Shown here: one piece after another, positions 17,243-25,546 of the stretch
Layout: the number at the start of each line of letters is the position of its first letter
How positions within the stretch are numbered: position 1 is the first letter of the stretch
NCBI GenBank assembly: GCA_038322875.1
Contig: JBBQGI010000002.1
Coordinates: 1 to 64,000, forward strand
DNA length: 64,000 nt
Source of the DNA: CF-167 sp038322875
GTDB taxonomy: Bacteria > Chloroflexota > Limnocylindria > QHBO01
Direction: 5' to 3'
Translations under genes and position numbers: made by a program
The notes under the pieces: generated by a model
Database searches by the model: none
What the model was told of the DNA's origin: nothing
Seen by the model: only the letters and a program-made list of their open reading frames with translations

Positions 17243-18138
17243 AGGCCGAAGCCGGTGACCAGCAGCGCATACGCGGCCAGAACCGGAGCGGCGAACAGGA
17301 AGGAGTCGATCCGATCGAGAATGCCGCCATGGCCCGGCACCAGGAAGCCTGACTCTTTGCGACCGGCGGCGCGTTTGACCATCGACTCGGCCAGGTCCCC
17401 GGCCTGCGCTGCGAGGCCGACGAGCGGACCGATGACGAGTGGCTGCCATGGCTCCAGCCCGACGAGCCAGGCGCCGAGCCCGGCGGCCACCGTCGCCACC
17501 AGCAGACCTCCGATCAGCCCCTCGACCGTTTTGGACGGGCTGATGTGATCGATCAGGCGCCGCCGCCCCAGCCAGCGGCCGGTCAGGTAGGCGCCCGAGT
17601 CGTAGCCCCACACAACCAGCACGAGGAGGAGCATCCAGGCCGAGCCGGAGTGCAGGTTAAGCGCGCCGGTCGGACTCGTCGCCGAGCCGCCCGAGGGGGC
17701 AAGGTGGGCGACGACGACGATGAACGGGGCCAGGAGGGCAACGTACGCGACCCCGAACGACGTCACTGCCCATGTCAGGAAACCATCCCGCGGCTCCTGG
17801 CGCGTGAAGCCCACGATCCCGAGCACGACAACCACCGCCGCGTAGGCCACCGCGGGCAGGCCGGGCGGTTCCGTTTGCCGCAGCAGATCGGCCAGCGCCC
17901 CGCCCACCAGCGCCTGATTGGCAGCCACCAGGCCGGCGCCCGCGACCAGCAGTCCGGCCGCGAGTGCAACCACCTGCGGCGGCGCGAAGCCGCCCGCATC
18001 CAGGAGTGCGATGAGCTCGACCATCGCCAGAAAGACGAGCAGCCCGACCAACAGCGAGACCCACGGCTCGCCGACCAGTGCCACCAGGACGACGATCGGC
18101 GCCAGGATCCCGGCGCTGATCAGGCGGGTGGCGAGCAT
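17239..18138 (-). CDS. cdsA: Phosphatidate cytidylyltransferase
   Basis: Makes CDP-diacylglycerol from phosphatidate and CTP at the membrane. The ATG at 18138 begins MLATRLISAGILAPIVVLVAL and gives 299 residues with about eight membrane helices. The C-terminal CdsA signature is present as SMVKRAAGRKESGFLVPGHGGILDRIDS, with K-E where K-D is usual. It lies seven bases after uppS and overlaps dxr. Confidence 0.93.
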   Translation of the reverse strand: MLATRLISAGILAPIVVLVALVGEPWVSLLVGLLVFLAMVELIALLDAGGFAPPQVVALAAGLLVAGAGLVAANQALVGGALADLLRQTEPPGLPAVAYAAVVVVLGIVGFTRQEPRDGFLTWAVTSFGVAYVALLAPFIVVVAHLAPSGGSATSPTGALNLHSGSAWMLLLVLVVWGYDSGAYLTGRWLGRRRLIDHISPSKTVEGLIGGLLVATVAAGLGAWLVGLEPWQPLVIGPLVGLAAQAGDLAESMVKRAAGRKESGFLVPGHGGILDRIDSFLFAAPVLAAYALLVTGFGL

Positions 18139-18145
18139 TGGCTCA

Positions 18146-18838
18146 TCATGCGCCGTAGCGTCGCTGGCGTTGTGCGTACTCGTCGATCGCCGCGTCGAGG
18201 TCTGCCTCGCGGAAGTCGGGCCACAGGGTCGGCGTGAAGATGAGCTCTGCATAGGCTCCCTGCCAGAGCAGGAAATTGCTGGTCCGCTGCTCGCCGCCGG
18301 TGCGGATGATGAGATCGGGGTCGGGCTGGCCGGCGGTGTAGAGGTGCTCGCCGAACCGGTCCTCGTCGATCTCAGGTGCGGGCACGCCGGCAGCGACGAG
18401 GGCGCGTGCCGCGTCGATGATCTCTGCTCGGCCCGCATAGTTGAAGGCGATGTTGAGCGCCATCCGCACGCCCGCCTTGGTGCGCTCCTCGGCTTCCCGG
18501 ATCGAGCGGACGATGTCGGCCGGCGCCTCGTGCAGGCGCCCGATGACCCGCACCCTGACCCCCTGCGCCACCAGCTCATCGGTGTGCTGGCGAACGGCGC
18601 CGTCGATCAGTCCGAGCAGGCCGGTCACCTCGTCGTCGGGGCGCCGCCAGTTCTCGCGGCTGAAGACGTAAAGGGAGAGCACCTCGATCCCTTTGTCCGG
18701 CGCCACCCGGACCACCGGCCGTATCGCCTCAACTCCCTGGACGTGGCCGGCGATGGCGGGCAGTCCGCGCGCCGCGGCCCAGCGCCGATTGCCATCCATG
18801 ATGATCGCGACGTGTCGCGGATGCTCACGGACGGGCAG
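18146..18838 (-). CDS. uppS: Isoprenyl (undecaprenyl) diphosphate synthase
   Basis: cis-Prenyltransferase that makes the C55 lipid carrier for cell-wall synthesis. The only ATG (18799) falls inside the conserved motif HVAIIMDGNRRWA, so it would remove the first beta strand. The reading frame remains homologous upstream (LPVREHPRHVAII) to an in-frame TGA a few codons further on, with no ATG, GTG or TTG. CTG at 18838, nine bases after GGAGG and four after the frr stop, is the best start and gives 230 residues. Other motifs (SxENWRRP, AGRAEIID, IRTGGEQRTSNFLLWQ, WPDF) are intact. Confidence 0.93.
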   Translation of the reverse strand: MPVREHPRHVAIIMDGNRRWAAARGLPAIAGHVQGVEAIRPVVRVAPDKGIEVLSLYVFSRENWRRPDDEVTGLLGLIDGAVRQHTDELVAQGVRVRVIGRLHEAPADIVRSIREAEERTKAGVRMALNIAFNYAGRAEIIDAARALVAAGVPAPEIDEDRFGEHLYTAGQPDPDLIIRTGGEQRTSNFLLWQGAYAELIFTPTLWPDFREADLDAAIDEYAQRQRRYGA

Positions 18839-18842
18839 CGCC

Positions 18843-19400
18843 TCAGACCTCCATCACTTCCGCTTCTTTGCGCTCGGCACGGGCGTCGACCATCTCCACG
18901 AAGCGGTCCGTCATGCGCTGCAGCGCCTCGAGCTCACGGCGCTCCTCGTCCTCGGAGAGGGACCCGTCGCGCAGCCCTTTCTTGAGGTGATCGGCGACCT
19001 CGCGACGGTGGCCGCGCAGCTCGACCCGCGCCTCCTCCACCCGACGCCGGACCTGCTTCACCATCTCGCGGCGTCGCTCCTCGGTCAGCGGAGGGACGTT
19101 CAACCGCACCACGGTCCCGTCGACGTTGGGGGTCAGGCCGATGTCGCTCTTGATCAGGGCGCGCTCGATTGCCGACAGCACCGATCGGTCCCAGGGCTGG
19201 ATCACGATCAGGTGCGGATCCGGGGTGCTGATGCCGGCGATCTGGTTGAGGGGCGTCGGCGTGCCGTAGTACTCGACCTGGATCCGCTCGACCAGCGCAG
19301 TTGACGCTCGTCCGGTGCGGATGGCGCCGAAGTCGCGCTCCATCGCCTCCACGGTGCGCTGCATCTTCGGCTCGGCCGCCACGATCTCCGCGTGAGTCAC
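18843..19400 (-). CDS. frr: Ribosome recycling factor
   Basis: Splits post-termination ribosomes together with EF-G. The 185-residue length is standard. FGAIRTGRASTALVERIQVEYYG, PLNQIAGIS and the C-terminal KGLRDGSLSEDEERRELEALQRMTDRFV are typical. The GTG start overlaps the pyrH stop. The genes that follow (uppS, cdsA, dxr, rseP) continue a widely conserved cluster. Confidence 0.96.
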   Translation of the reverse strand: MTHAEIVAAEPKMQRTVEAMERDFGAIRTGRASTALVERIQVEYYGTPTPLNQIAGISTPDPHLIVIQPWDRSVLSAIERALIKSDIGLTPNVDGTVVRLNVPPLTEERRREMVKQVRRRVEEARVELRGHRREVADHLKKGLRDGSLSEDEERRELEALQRMTDRFVEMVDARAERKEAEVMEV

Positions 19401-20146
19401 GACTGGACCTCGCCACTGATACGGGTGCCAATCGCCTCGCCCCGCAGCGCGCGGAGGATGTTGCCGGGCTGTGTCATGTCGAAGACCACGATCGGCATCT
19501 CATTGTCCATCGCCAGGCTCACCGCAGTGGCATCGAGTGCCTCGAGCCGGTTCGCCAGGAGCTCGGTATACCCGATCTGCGTGAAGCGTGTCGCACCGGG
19601 ATGCTTCTCCGGGTCGGCGTCATACACGCCATCGACGCGGGTCGCCTTCAGGATCACCTCGGCGGCGAGCTCGACGGCGCGCAGGGTGGCCGCGGTATCG
19701 GTCGTGAAGTATGGGTTGCCGGTGCCGGCCACGAGGACCACGACGCGGCCCTTCTCGAGATGCCGGACCGCCCGACGCCGGATGTACGGCTCGGAGATCT
19801 CGTTCATGGCGATGGCGCTCATCACGCGGGTGGCGCACTCCGCCTGCTCGAGCGCGTCCTGCAGAGCGAGGCCGTTCATCGCCGTGGCGAGCATCCCCAT
19901 GTAGTCTGCCGTCGCACGGTCCATGCCCGACGCGGCAGCAGCCACCCCGCGAAAGATGTTGCCGCCCCCGACCACCACGGCGACCTCGATCCCGTCGCGG
20001 CGCGCTTCGGCCACCTGGGCGGCGATGCCGCGCACGACCTCGGGGTCGATTCCGTACTGGCGGCCGCCCATCAGGGCCTCACCGGACAGCTTCAGGAGCA
20101 CCCGCTGCGGGAGGGACGCCGCAGGCCGGCCGGGCTGCTCTGACAC
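19397..20146 (-). CDS. pyrH: UMP kinase
   Basis: Phosphorylates UMP to UDP; the bacterial hexameric amino-acid-kinase type. The 249-residue protein has RVLLKLSGEALMGG, VVVGGGNIFRG and FTTDTAATLRAVELAAE, all family-typical. It lies directly after tsf and overlaps frr, in the common rpsB-tsf-pyrH-frr order. Confidence 0.96.
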   Translation of the reverse strand: MSEQPGRPAASLPQRVLLKLSGEALMGGRQYGIDPEVVRGIAAQVAEARRDGIEVAVVVGGGNIFRGVAAAASGMDRATADYMGMLATAMNGLALQDALEQAECATRVMSAIAMNEISEPYIRRRAVRHLEKGRVVVLVAGTGNPYFTTDTAATLRAVELAAEVILKATRVDGVYDADPEKHPGATRFTQIGYTELLANRLEALDATAVSLAMDNEMPIVVFDMTQPGNILRALRGEAIGTRISGEVQS

Positions 20147-20764
20147 CTAGGCGGCCTCCTGCCCGTCACGCTCCGCCGTCTCGCCGACCGCCATACGGGC
20201 GAATCGCGCGACCCGGATGTTCTCGCCGAGGAGCGCGATCTTCTCGGTGATCAGGTCGCTCACCCGGCGGTCGGTATCCCGGAATGGCAGCTCGAGCAGG
20301 CAGACGGACTCGAGCCACTTGTTGACCTTGCCCTCCACGATCTCGTCGATGCGGTCAGCGGGGCGGCCGTCGCGCACGGCCTCCGCCGCGAACTCGGCGC
20401 GGTGCTCGGCAAGCACGTCGGCGGGCACCTCGTCGCGGCTCACGTACGACGGGTCACGTCCGGCGACCTCGATCGCCAGCTGACGCGCGAGCTGCTGGAA
20501 GTCGTCGGTGCGCGCCACGAAATCGGTCTCGCAGTTGAGCTCCAGCAGGACGCCCAGGCGTGCGCCATGGTGGATGTAGCTGGCGATGACGCCCTCGCGT
20601 GCAGCCCGGCCCGCCTTCTTGGCCGCCGTCGAGAGGCCCTTCTCACGCAGCCAGGCGATCGCCTGCTCCACGTCGCCTGAGCTGCTCTCGAGCGCCCGCT
20701 TGCAGTCCATGATTCCCGCCCCCGTCTGCTCGCGGAGGCGCTTTACGTCCTCGGGTCTGATCAT
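20147..20764 (-). CDS. tsf: Elongation factor Ts (short form)
   Basis: Nucleotide exchange factor for EF-Tu. ATG at 20764 begins MIRPEDVKRLREQTGAGIMDCKRAL, the usual EF-Ts start, and gives 205 residues. The protein is the compact type found in Thermus and many other phyla, not the roughly 280-residue E. coli form. YIHHGARLGVLLELNCETDFVART is the EF-Tu-contacting core signature. It follows rpsB by 40 bases. Confidence 0.95.
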   Translation of the reverse strand: MIRPEDVKRLREQTGAGIMDCKRALESSSGDVEQAIAWLREKGLSTAAKKAGRAAREGVIASYIHHGARLGVLLELNCETDFVARTDDFQQLARQLAIEVAGRDPSYVSRDEVPADVLAEHRAEFAAEAVRDGRPADRIDEIVEGKVNKWLESVCLLELPFRDTDRRVSDLITEKIALLGENIRVARFARMAVGETAERDGQEAA

Positions 20765-20804
20765 CGCGTGTCGGTTGTTCCTTCCTGTCAAGACCGATGC
20801 CGAC

Positions 20805-21713
20805 TCAGGCAAGGGTCGGGTCTTCCTCGGTCTCTTCTTCTGAGGCCTCGGCCGCTCGGCGCGCGCGCGCGCGACGCTCCTCCTCCTCGTCCTCCTCGGG
20901 CTCCGGCTCGAAGACGAGCGCCTCGCCGCTGGCGAGCGCGGCGCTGTAGTCGGCATCGGCCACCAGGGCGGCGTCGTCAACCGGCGGCAGCGCCTCGGCC
21001 TGCTCGAACTCCTCGTCGAGCCTTGCCTGGCGTTCGGCCTGCGCCTCCAGCGCTGCCTCGGCCACCTGGGCGCAGATCAGGCGGACCGATCGGATCGCGT
21101 CGTCATTGGCGGGGATCACCCAGTCGATCTGGTCGGGATCGCAATTCGTGTCGGTGATGGCCACGATGGGGATCTCCAGGCGGCGGGCCTCCAGGACCGC
21201 GATCGACTCGCGATGCGGGTCGACGATGAAGAGCGCGCCGGGGAGGCGTCGCATGCGCCGGATCCCACCGAGCGCCGCGTTGAGCTTGGTGATTTCCTCC
21301 CCGAGCTTGCCCGCCTCCTTCTTCGTCAGCCGCTCGAACTCCCCCGCTTCACGACGCGCCTCGAGCGCCTCGAGGCGCTGGATCCGGCGCTTGATGGTCG
21401 TGAAGTTGGTGAGCATGCCGCCGAGCCAGCGGTTGTTGACGAAATGCTGGCCGGATCGCTCGGCCTCGGACGAGACCGATTCCTGGGCCTGCTTCTTGGT
21501 GCCGACGAACAGGATCGAGTCGCCTTTGCGGACGGTCTCGCGAACGAATTCGAGAGCGGCGTCCAGGCGCGTGACCGTCTGCGCAAGGTCGATGATGTGG
21601 ATGCCGTTGCGCTCCCCAAAGATGAAGTCGCGCATCTTGGGGTTCCAGCGGCGGGTCTGGTGTCCAAAGTGGACGCCAGCCTCCAGCAGCTGCTTCATGG
21701 AGATGGCAGCCAA
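20805..21713 (-). CDS. rpsB: 30S ribosomal protein S2 with long acidic C-terminal tail
   Basis: Assembles late on the 30S subunit and helps S1 bind. TTG at 21713 is chosen: GGAGG precedes it by seven bases and it gives (M)AAISMKQLLEAGVHFGHQ, matching homologues. The 302-residue protein has an S2 core to about 235 (IVAITDTNCDPDQIDWVIPANDDAIRS near its end). A tail of about 65 residues follows, including EPEPEEDEEEERRARARR. S2 is usually 230-260 residues. Confidence 0.95.
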   Translation of the reverse strand: MAAISMKQLLEAGVHFGHQTRRWNPKMRDFIFGERNGIHIIDLAQTVTRLDAALEFVRETVRKGDSILFVGTKKQAQESVSSEAERSGQHFVNNRWLGGMLTNFTTIKRRIQRLEALEARREAGEFERLTKKEAGKLGEEITKLNAALGGIRRMRRLPGALFIVDPHRESIAVLEARRLEIPIVAITDTNCDPDQIDWVIPANDDAIRSVRLICAQVAEAALEAQAERQARLDEEFEQAEALPPVDDAALVADADYSAALASGEALVFEPEPEEDEEEERRARARRAAEASEEETEEDPTLA

Positions 21714-21762
21714 ACGGGTTCCTCCGGTTCTTCCTCCGCTCGCCTTCAACTCCCGGCGTCGA

Positions 21763-21780
21763 CCCGTCGCGAGCGACGGG
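21763..21780 (-). promoter_or_regulatory. Hairpin in the rpsB 5' leader
   Basis: A perfect seven-pair stem, CCCGTCG/CGACGGG with a four-base loop, lies about 50 bases upstream of the rpsB start and within its predicted leader. Leaders of rpsB are autoregulated by S2 in several phyla. Whether this hairpin belongs to such an element cannot be judged from one sequence. Confidence 0.3.
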
Positions 21781-21869
21781 CACCGTAGACCGCGGGATCG
21801 GCGGGCGTGTGTGATGGGATCGATCGGCGGCATCCGACGCTTTTGACAGCCGATGCCAGACCGTGCAGC

Positions 21870-21878
21870 AGTATAGCA
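21870..21878 (-). promoter_or_regulatory. Extended -10 promoter for rpsB
   Basis: The minus strand reads TGCTATACT about 157 bases before the rpsB TTG start. It is identical to the elements before nusA and rplS. No good -35 is visible. It would drive the rpsB-tsf-pyrH-frr-uppS-cdsA-dxr-rseP run. Confidence 0.55.
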
Positions 21879-22024
21879 CCGCCCGACTGACCCCTGGCTG
21901 AGCACGATCGGGAAGTGGGCCTGCACGGTACCGAAGTACCCCAATCCCCACCCTCTCGTACCTTGACCATGCGTCGATGGCTGCAACGATGCCCCTGCTC
22001 GTCCGCCAAGGAGTCATCTCCCGC

Positions 22025-23119
22025 ATGCCGATTCGACGCTCTCTGCCGCTGGTCCGGATTGCCGCTCTCCTCGCCATCCTGGCCGGCACGGCATTCGCCC
22101 TGCCCGCGGAGGCGACCGACAGGGTCGTCGTGGTCCAGCCTGGCGACACCCTCAGCGGGATTGCGCTGCAGCACGGCCTCACCGTCACGCGGCTGCTGGC
22201 CCTCAATACGATCGCCGATCCCAACCGGATCTACGCCGGACAGCGCCTGCGCATCACCGGCCAGCCGGCCGCCGCGGTCGCGCCGGTCTCCACACCACCG
22301 GCACCGGCGCCGGTCGTCCACGTGGTTCAGCCCGGCGAGCATCTCACCGGCATCGCCAGGCGGTACGGAACCACGATCGCCGCCATCGCCGCGGCGAACG
22401 GCATCAAGAACCCCTCCTTCCTGCGGGTCGGATGGAACCTCACCATTCCGGACGCCGCCGGGCCCTCGGTACCTGCCGAAGCGACCGTCGCGACCCCTCC
22501 GGCCGCTGCCTCGGTTCCCAGGGTGCACGTGGTGACCAGCGGCCAAACGCTCACGGCGATCGCCAGGCAATACGGAACCACCATCAGCGCCATCGTCGGA
22601 GCGAACGGCATCAAGAAGCCCTCATACCTGCGCGTCGGTCAGAAGCTCACCATCCCCGGCAGCAGCGCAGCACCAGCCAGCGCCACGGCGCTGCCGATGA
22701 GCATGGCTGCCACCGCGGCTGCTCGCGACGACGTCCGGGCGATCCTGGAAGCCGAGGCGACCGCCCAGGGCGTACCGGTCGCATTTGTCCTTGCGGTCGC
22801 CTGGCAGGAGTCGGGCTGGCGGGCCGGCGTGGTCAGCTCGGCGGGCGCCGTGGGCGTCATGCAGCTCACCCCTGCGACCGCCGACTGGGTCGGCAGCGCG
22901 ATGCTCGGCACGAAGGTCGACCTGCGCGACCCAAGATCCAATGTGCATGCGGGGATCCGCCTGTTGCAACACTACCTGGCCCGCTATCACGGCGACAAGG
23001 CGCTGACCCTCGCCGCCTACTACCAGGGGCAGACGGGGGCGGACCGTCACGGCGTGTACCGGATCACGCGTCCGTACATCGCCTCAATCCTTGCGCTGGA
23101 GTCGCTCTTCGCGCGCTGA
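22025..23119 (+). CDS. Secreted LysM lytic transglycosylase
   Basis: Probable peptidoglycan-cleaving enzyme and one of only three plus-strand genes. ATG at 22025 starts a signal peptide (MPIRRSLPLVRIAALLAILA, cleavage near residue 30); an in-frame ATG at 21977 would add 16 residues. Three LysM modules lie at about 33-78, 97-142 and 166-211, separated by Ala/Pro-rich linkers. A lytic transglycosylase domain covers 235-364, with catalytic glutamate E262 in AWQESGW and GAVGVMQLTPATA. Divergent from rpsB. Its 3' end is 11 bases from the yraN stop, with no hairpin between them. Confidence 0.9.
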   Translation: MPIRRSLPLVRIAALLAILAGTAFALPAEATDRVVVVQPGDTLSGIALQHGLTVTRLLALNTIADPNRIYAGQRLRITGQPAAAVAPVSTPPAPAPVVHVVQPGEHLTGIARRYGTTIAAIAAANGIKNPSFLRVGWNLTIPDAAGPSVPAEATVATPPAAASVPRVHVVTSGQTLTAIARQYGTTISAIVGANGIKKPSYLRVGQKLTIPGSSAAPASATALPMSMAATAAARDDVRAILEAEATAQGVPVAFVLAVAWQESGWRAGVVSSAGAVGVMQLTPATADWVGSAMLGTKVDLRDPRSNVHAGIRLLQHYLARYHGDKALTLAAYYQGQTGADRHGVYRITRPYIASILALESLFAR

Positions 23120-23130
23120 CCCGCCGCTGC

Positions 23131-23502
23131 TCACCAGGCGTCGATCCCGGTGTGGTGCGCCAGGCGCCATCGGCCGTCGGCCGTCGGAGCCACAGCGACC
23201 AGGTCGACCCGCAGCCCGACGCCCCGTCGGGAGCGCTGCGCCGCCTTAAACGTCCCGAGCGCCGCGCGCAGCCGGCTCAGCCGGCGTCGGTCGACGCTCT
23301 CCAGCGGACCGCCGGCGCGGTGACTGCTGCGCAGCTTGACCTCGACCGCCACGAGCACCGAGTTCGGGTCGAGCGCGACGATGTCCAGCTCACCCTGGGG
23401 GCAGCGCCAGCGGCGCGCCAGCACGGTCCAGCCTCGATTCGCCAGCCAGGTGGCGACGCGGTCCTCAGCTCGTTCGCCGAGCTCATGTCGCGGATCGGGC
23501 AT
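23131..23502 (-). CDS. yraN: YraN family (UPF0102) endonuclease-like protein
   Basis: A 123-residue protein of the restriction-endonuclease-like fold. It has GERAEDRVATWLANRGW, then CPQGELDIVALD and LVAVEVKLRS, the D/ExK-type core seen in the family. It lies downstream of rnhB, a conserved pairing. Its substrate is unknown. Confidence 0.88.
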   Translation of the reverse strand: MPDPRHELGERAEDRVATWLANRGWTVLARRWRCPQGELDIVALDPNSVLVAVEVKLRSSHRAGGPLESVDRRRLSRLRAALGTFKAAQRSRRGVGLRVDLVAVAPTADGRWRLAHHTGIDAW

Positions 23503-23542
23503 CTCGATGGCATCCTCGCGGGAGGCGAGTAGCGGCTGATCG

Positions 23543-24310
23543 TCAATTCGCCGGTTCGAAGTGCTCCTCGGTCAGGACCAGCTCGTCGAGCAGCATCTCC
23601 AGTGACAGCTGCTCACCGGCGAGCAGCAGCCGCAGCGGCGCGAACGAGCGGCGGTGCCACTCGCAGGGACCCTCGCGCAGGAGCGCCTCGACATGCAACC
23701 GGGTGCCATACCCCTTGTTGCGGGCAAAGCCGTATGCGGGGTAGCGGGCATCCAGCTCGGCGCAGATCCGGTCCCGCGTCACCTTGGCCACGATGCTGGC
23801 AGCCGCGATCGAGGCGCAGATCGCGTCGCCGTCGATGATCGGCCGCTGCGGGAGGTCGACATCGCGCAGGGTGAGGGCATCGATCACCAGGTGGTCTGGC
23901 GGTCGCGTCAAGTGGCCCACCGCCTCGCGCATGGCCAGCTTGGTGGCCTGCAGGATGTTGATCCGATCGATCACCTCGACTTCGACGCAACCGACCCCGA
24001 CCGCATCGGCGCGGTCCAGGATCTGCTCGTAGAGAGCCTCCCGCCGTGAACGCACCAGGACCTTGCTGTCGCGCAGGCCCTTGATCCGATGGCGATCGGG
24101 CAAGATCACCGCCGCCGCCACGACCGGCCCGGCCAGGGAGCCGCGACCGACCTCGTCGATCCCGGCGATGCTCCGAAAGCCAGCAATGCGCAGCTCGCGC
24201 TCATGTCGCATGTGCGCGTCGCGGGGGGCATGGCCACGGCGCTTCGGCCGCGGCGGGGAGGAGTCGAAGAGCGGGGCGGACACCGGCTCAGCGGCCGGGT
24301 CGACGCTCAC
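23543..24310 (-). CDS. rnhB: Ribonuclease HII
   Basis: Removes ribonucleotides and RNA primers from DNA. The GTG at 24310 overlaps the rplS end by 23 bases and gives 255 residues, with a 45-residue polar leader before the catalytic domain. Motifs: IAGIDEVGRGSLAGPVVAAAVIL (catalytic D and E), KGLRDSKVL, VIDALTL, ASIAAASIVAKVTRD and GYGTRLHVEAL. The reading frame extends to 24532, but upstream sequence is the antisense shadow of rplS. Confidence 0.94.
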   Translation of the reverse strand: MSVDPAAEPVSAPLFDSSPPRPKRRGHAPRDAHMRHERELRIAGFRSIAGIDEVGRGSLAGPVVAAAVILPDRHRIKGLRDSKVLVRSRREALYEQILDRADAVGVGCVEVEVIDRINILQATKLAMREAVGHLTRPPDHLVIDALTLRDVDLPQRPIIDGDAICASIAAASIVAKVTRDRICAELDARYPAYGFARNKGYGTRLHVEALLREGPCEWHRRSFAPLRLLLAGEQLSLEMLLDELVLTEEHFEPAN

Positions 24311-24638
24311 GCAGCGTAGCTGACTTCCCGACCCGATCGCGCAGGAAATAGAGCTGGGCCCGACGCGCCACGCCGTGCCGCACGATCTCGATCTTCTCGA
24401 CCCGCGGCGCGTGGAGCATGAAGGTTCGCTCCACGCCGACACCCGACGCGATGCGTCGTACGGTGATCTGCTGATTGAGGCCGCCCCCGCGCATGCGCAT
24501 GACCGTCCCCTCGAAGACCTGGATCCGCTCACGGCTCCCCTCGACCACCTTGACCGAGACCTTCACCGTGTCACCCGAGGCGATCTCGGGCACATCGGTC
24601 CGGAGCTGCTCGCGCTCGAGCTCCTTGATCGGATCCAT
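24288..24638 (-). CDS. rplS: 50S ribosomal protein L19
   Basis: Sits at the 30S-50S interface. ATG at 24638 gives 116 residues beginning MDPIKELEREQLRTDVPEI. SGDTVKVSVKVVEGSRERIQVFEGTV and RVEKIEIVRHGVARRAQLYFLR are family-typical. The reading frame upstream of the ATG is not homologous. It has its own predicted promoter in the gap after trmD. Confidence 0.95.
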   Translation of the reverse strand: MDPIKELEREQLRTDVPEIASGDTVKVSVKVVEGSRERIQVFEGTVMRMRGGGLNQQITVRRIASGVGVERTFMLHAPRVEKIEIVRHGVARRAQLYFLRDRVGKSATLRERRPGR

Positions 24639-24749
24639 CGTGCGGTCAACCTCGTTATCGCGGCATGAGCCACGGATTATCGGCCTGGCGATGCGCACCT
24701 GACAGGCGCGGATGTGACGAACGCGACCGCCAACGGGCGCGACCGGCGG

Positions 24750-24779
24750 AGTATAGCAGCGCTTCGGAACACCCGACAA
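24750..24779 (-). promoter_or_regulatory. Promoter for rplS-rnhB-yraN
   Basis: In the 146-base trmD-rplS gap the minus strand has TGCTATACT (24758-24750, -10 hexamer 24755-24750). TTGTCG lies 18 bases upstream as a possible -35 with four of six consensus bases. The start site would lie about 105 bases before rplS, enough for a regulated leader. Confidence 0.55.
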
Positions 24780-24784
24780 ACAGC

Positions 24785-25543
24785 TCAGCCGGCGGATGGA
24801 TCCTCGTCGGCGAGCCGTTCGAGCTCCGCCCGATCGTCATCACTTAAGGGCGCTTCGGCGAGGAGATCGGGGCGTCGCTGCAGCGTGCGTCGCAGCGCCT
24901 CGCTGCGACGCCAGCGCGCCACGTCGCCGTGATGGCCCGACAGGAGCACCGCCGGTACCGACGCGTCGCGGAACAGCTCGGGACGGGTGTACTGCGGGCC
25001 CTCGAGCAGGCCATCGGCGAAGGAATCCGATTCGTGGGAGGCCGTCTCGATGACCCCCGGGACGAGACGCGCGACAGCGTCGATCAGCACCAGCGCCGGC
25101 AGCTCCCCCCCCGTCAGCACGTAGTCGCCGATGCTCACCTCGCGTTCGGCCAGCGCCCGGACTCGTTCGTCGATCCCCTCGTAGCGACCACACACCAGGA
25201 CCAGATGGCCGGCGGTCGAGAGCGTTCGAGCCAGGGCATCGGTGAGGCGCTCGCCCGCTGGGTCGAGCAGGATCACCTGGGTACCAGCGGCGCGCAGCGC
25301 CTCAACGGCCGCAAAGAGTGGCTCGGGGCGCATCACCATCCCCGCTCCCCCGCCGTATGGATAGTCGTCGACGGCCCGATGACGGCCGAGGCCATGCTCA
25401 CGCAGGTCGTGGATGCCGAATTGCAGGATGCCGCGCTCGACTCCGCGACCGATCACCGACGCACGCAGCGGCGCGTCGAAGAGCTCCGGAAAGAGCGTCA
25501 CGACGTCGATCCGCAGCAACGGGGGCACGGGGGTGTGTGCCAT
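24785..25543 (-). CDS. trmD: tRNA (guanine-37-N1)-methyltransferase
   Basis: Makes m1G37 next to the anticodon to prevent frameshifting. The 252-residue SPOUT enzyme has DVVTLFPELFDAPLRASVIGRG, YPYGGGAGMVMRPEPL, LVCGRYEGIDERV and EVSIGDYVLTGGELPALVLIDA. It follows rimM by three bases in the rpsP-rimM-trmD-rplS order. Confidence 0.96.
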   Translation of the reverse strand: MAHTPVPPLLRIDVVTLFPELFDAPLRASVIGRGVERGILQFGIHDLREHGLGRHRAVDDYPYGGGAGMVMRPEPLFAAVEALRAAGTQVILLDPAGERLTDALARTLSTAGHLVLVCGRYEGIDERVRALAEREVSIGDYVLTGGELPALVLIDAVARLVPGVIETASHESDSFADGLLEGPQYTRPELFRDASVPAVLLSGHHGDVARWRRSEALRRTLQRRPDLLAEAPLSDDDRAELERLADEDPSAG

Positions 25544-25546
25544 CGC

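Larger units (their letters stand above)
21714..22024. other. Divergent intergenic region with the rpsB leader
   Basis: These 311 bases separate rpsB (minus) from the LysM gene (plus). They hold the rpsB promoter and a minus-strand leader of about 150 bases with a strong hairpin. Toward the LysM gene lie a short dyad (GGTAC/GTACC at 21927-21940) and a TTGACC that could be a weak -35. No open reading frame or RNA gene was recognised. Confidence 0.5.

Noticed and set aside
21843..21871. Plus-strand TTGACA as a promoter for the LysM gene
   Set aside because: No -10 element lies at 16-18 bases. The nearest TATA-like bases belong to the minus-strand rpsB promoter.
21927..21940. GGTAC-CGAA-GTACC dyad upstream of the LysM gene
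   Set aside because: Five-pair dyads are expected by chance in G+C-rich DNA, and no promoter is aligned with it.
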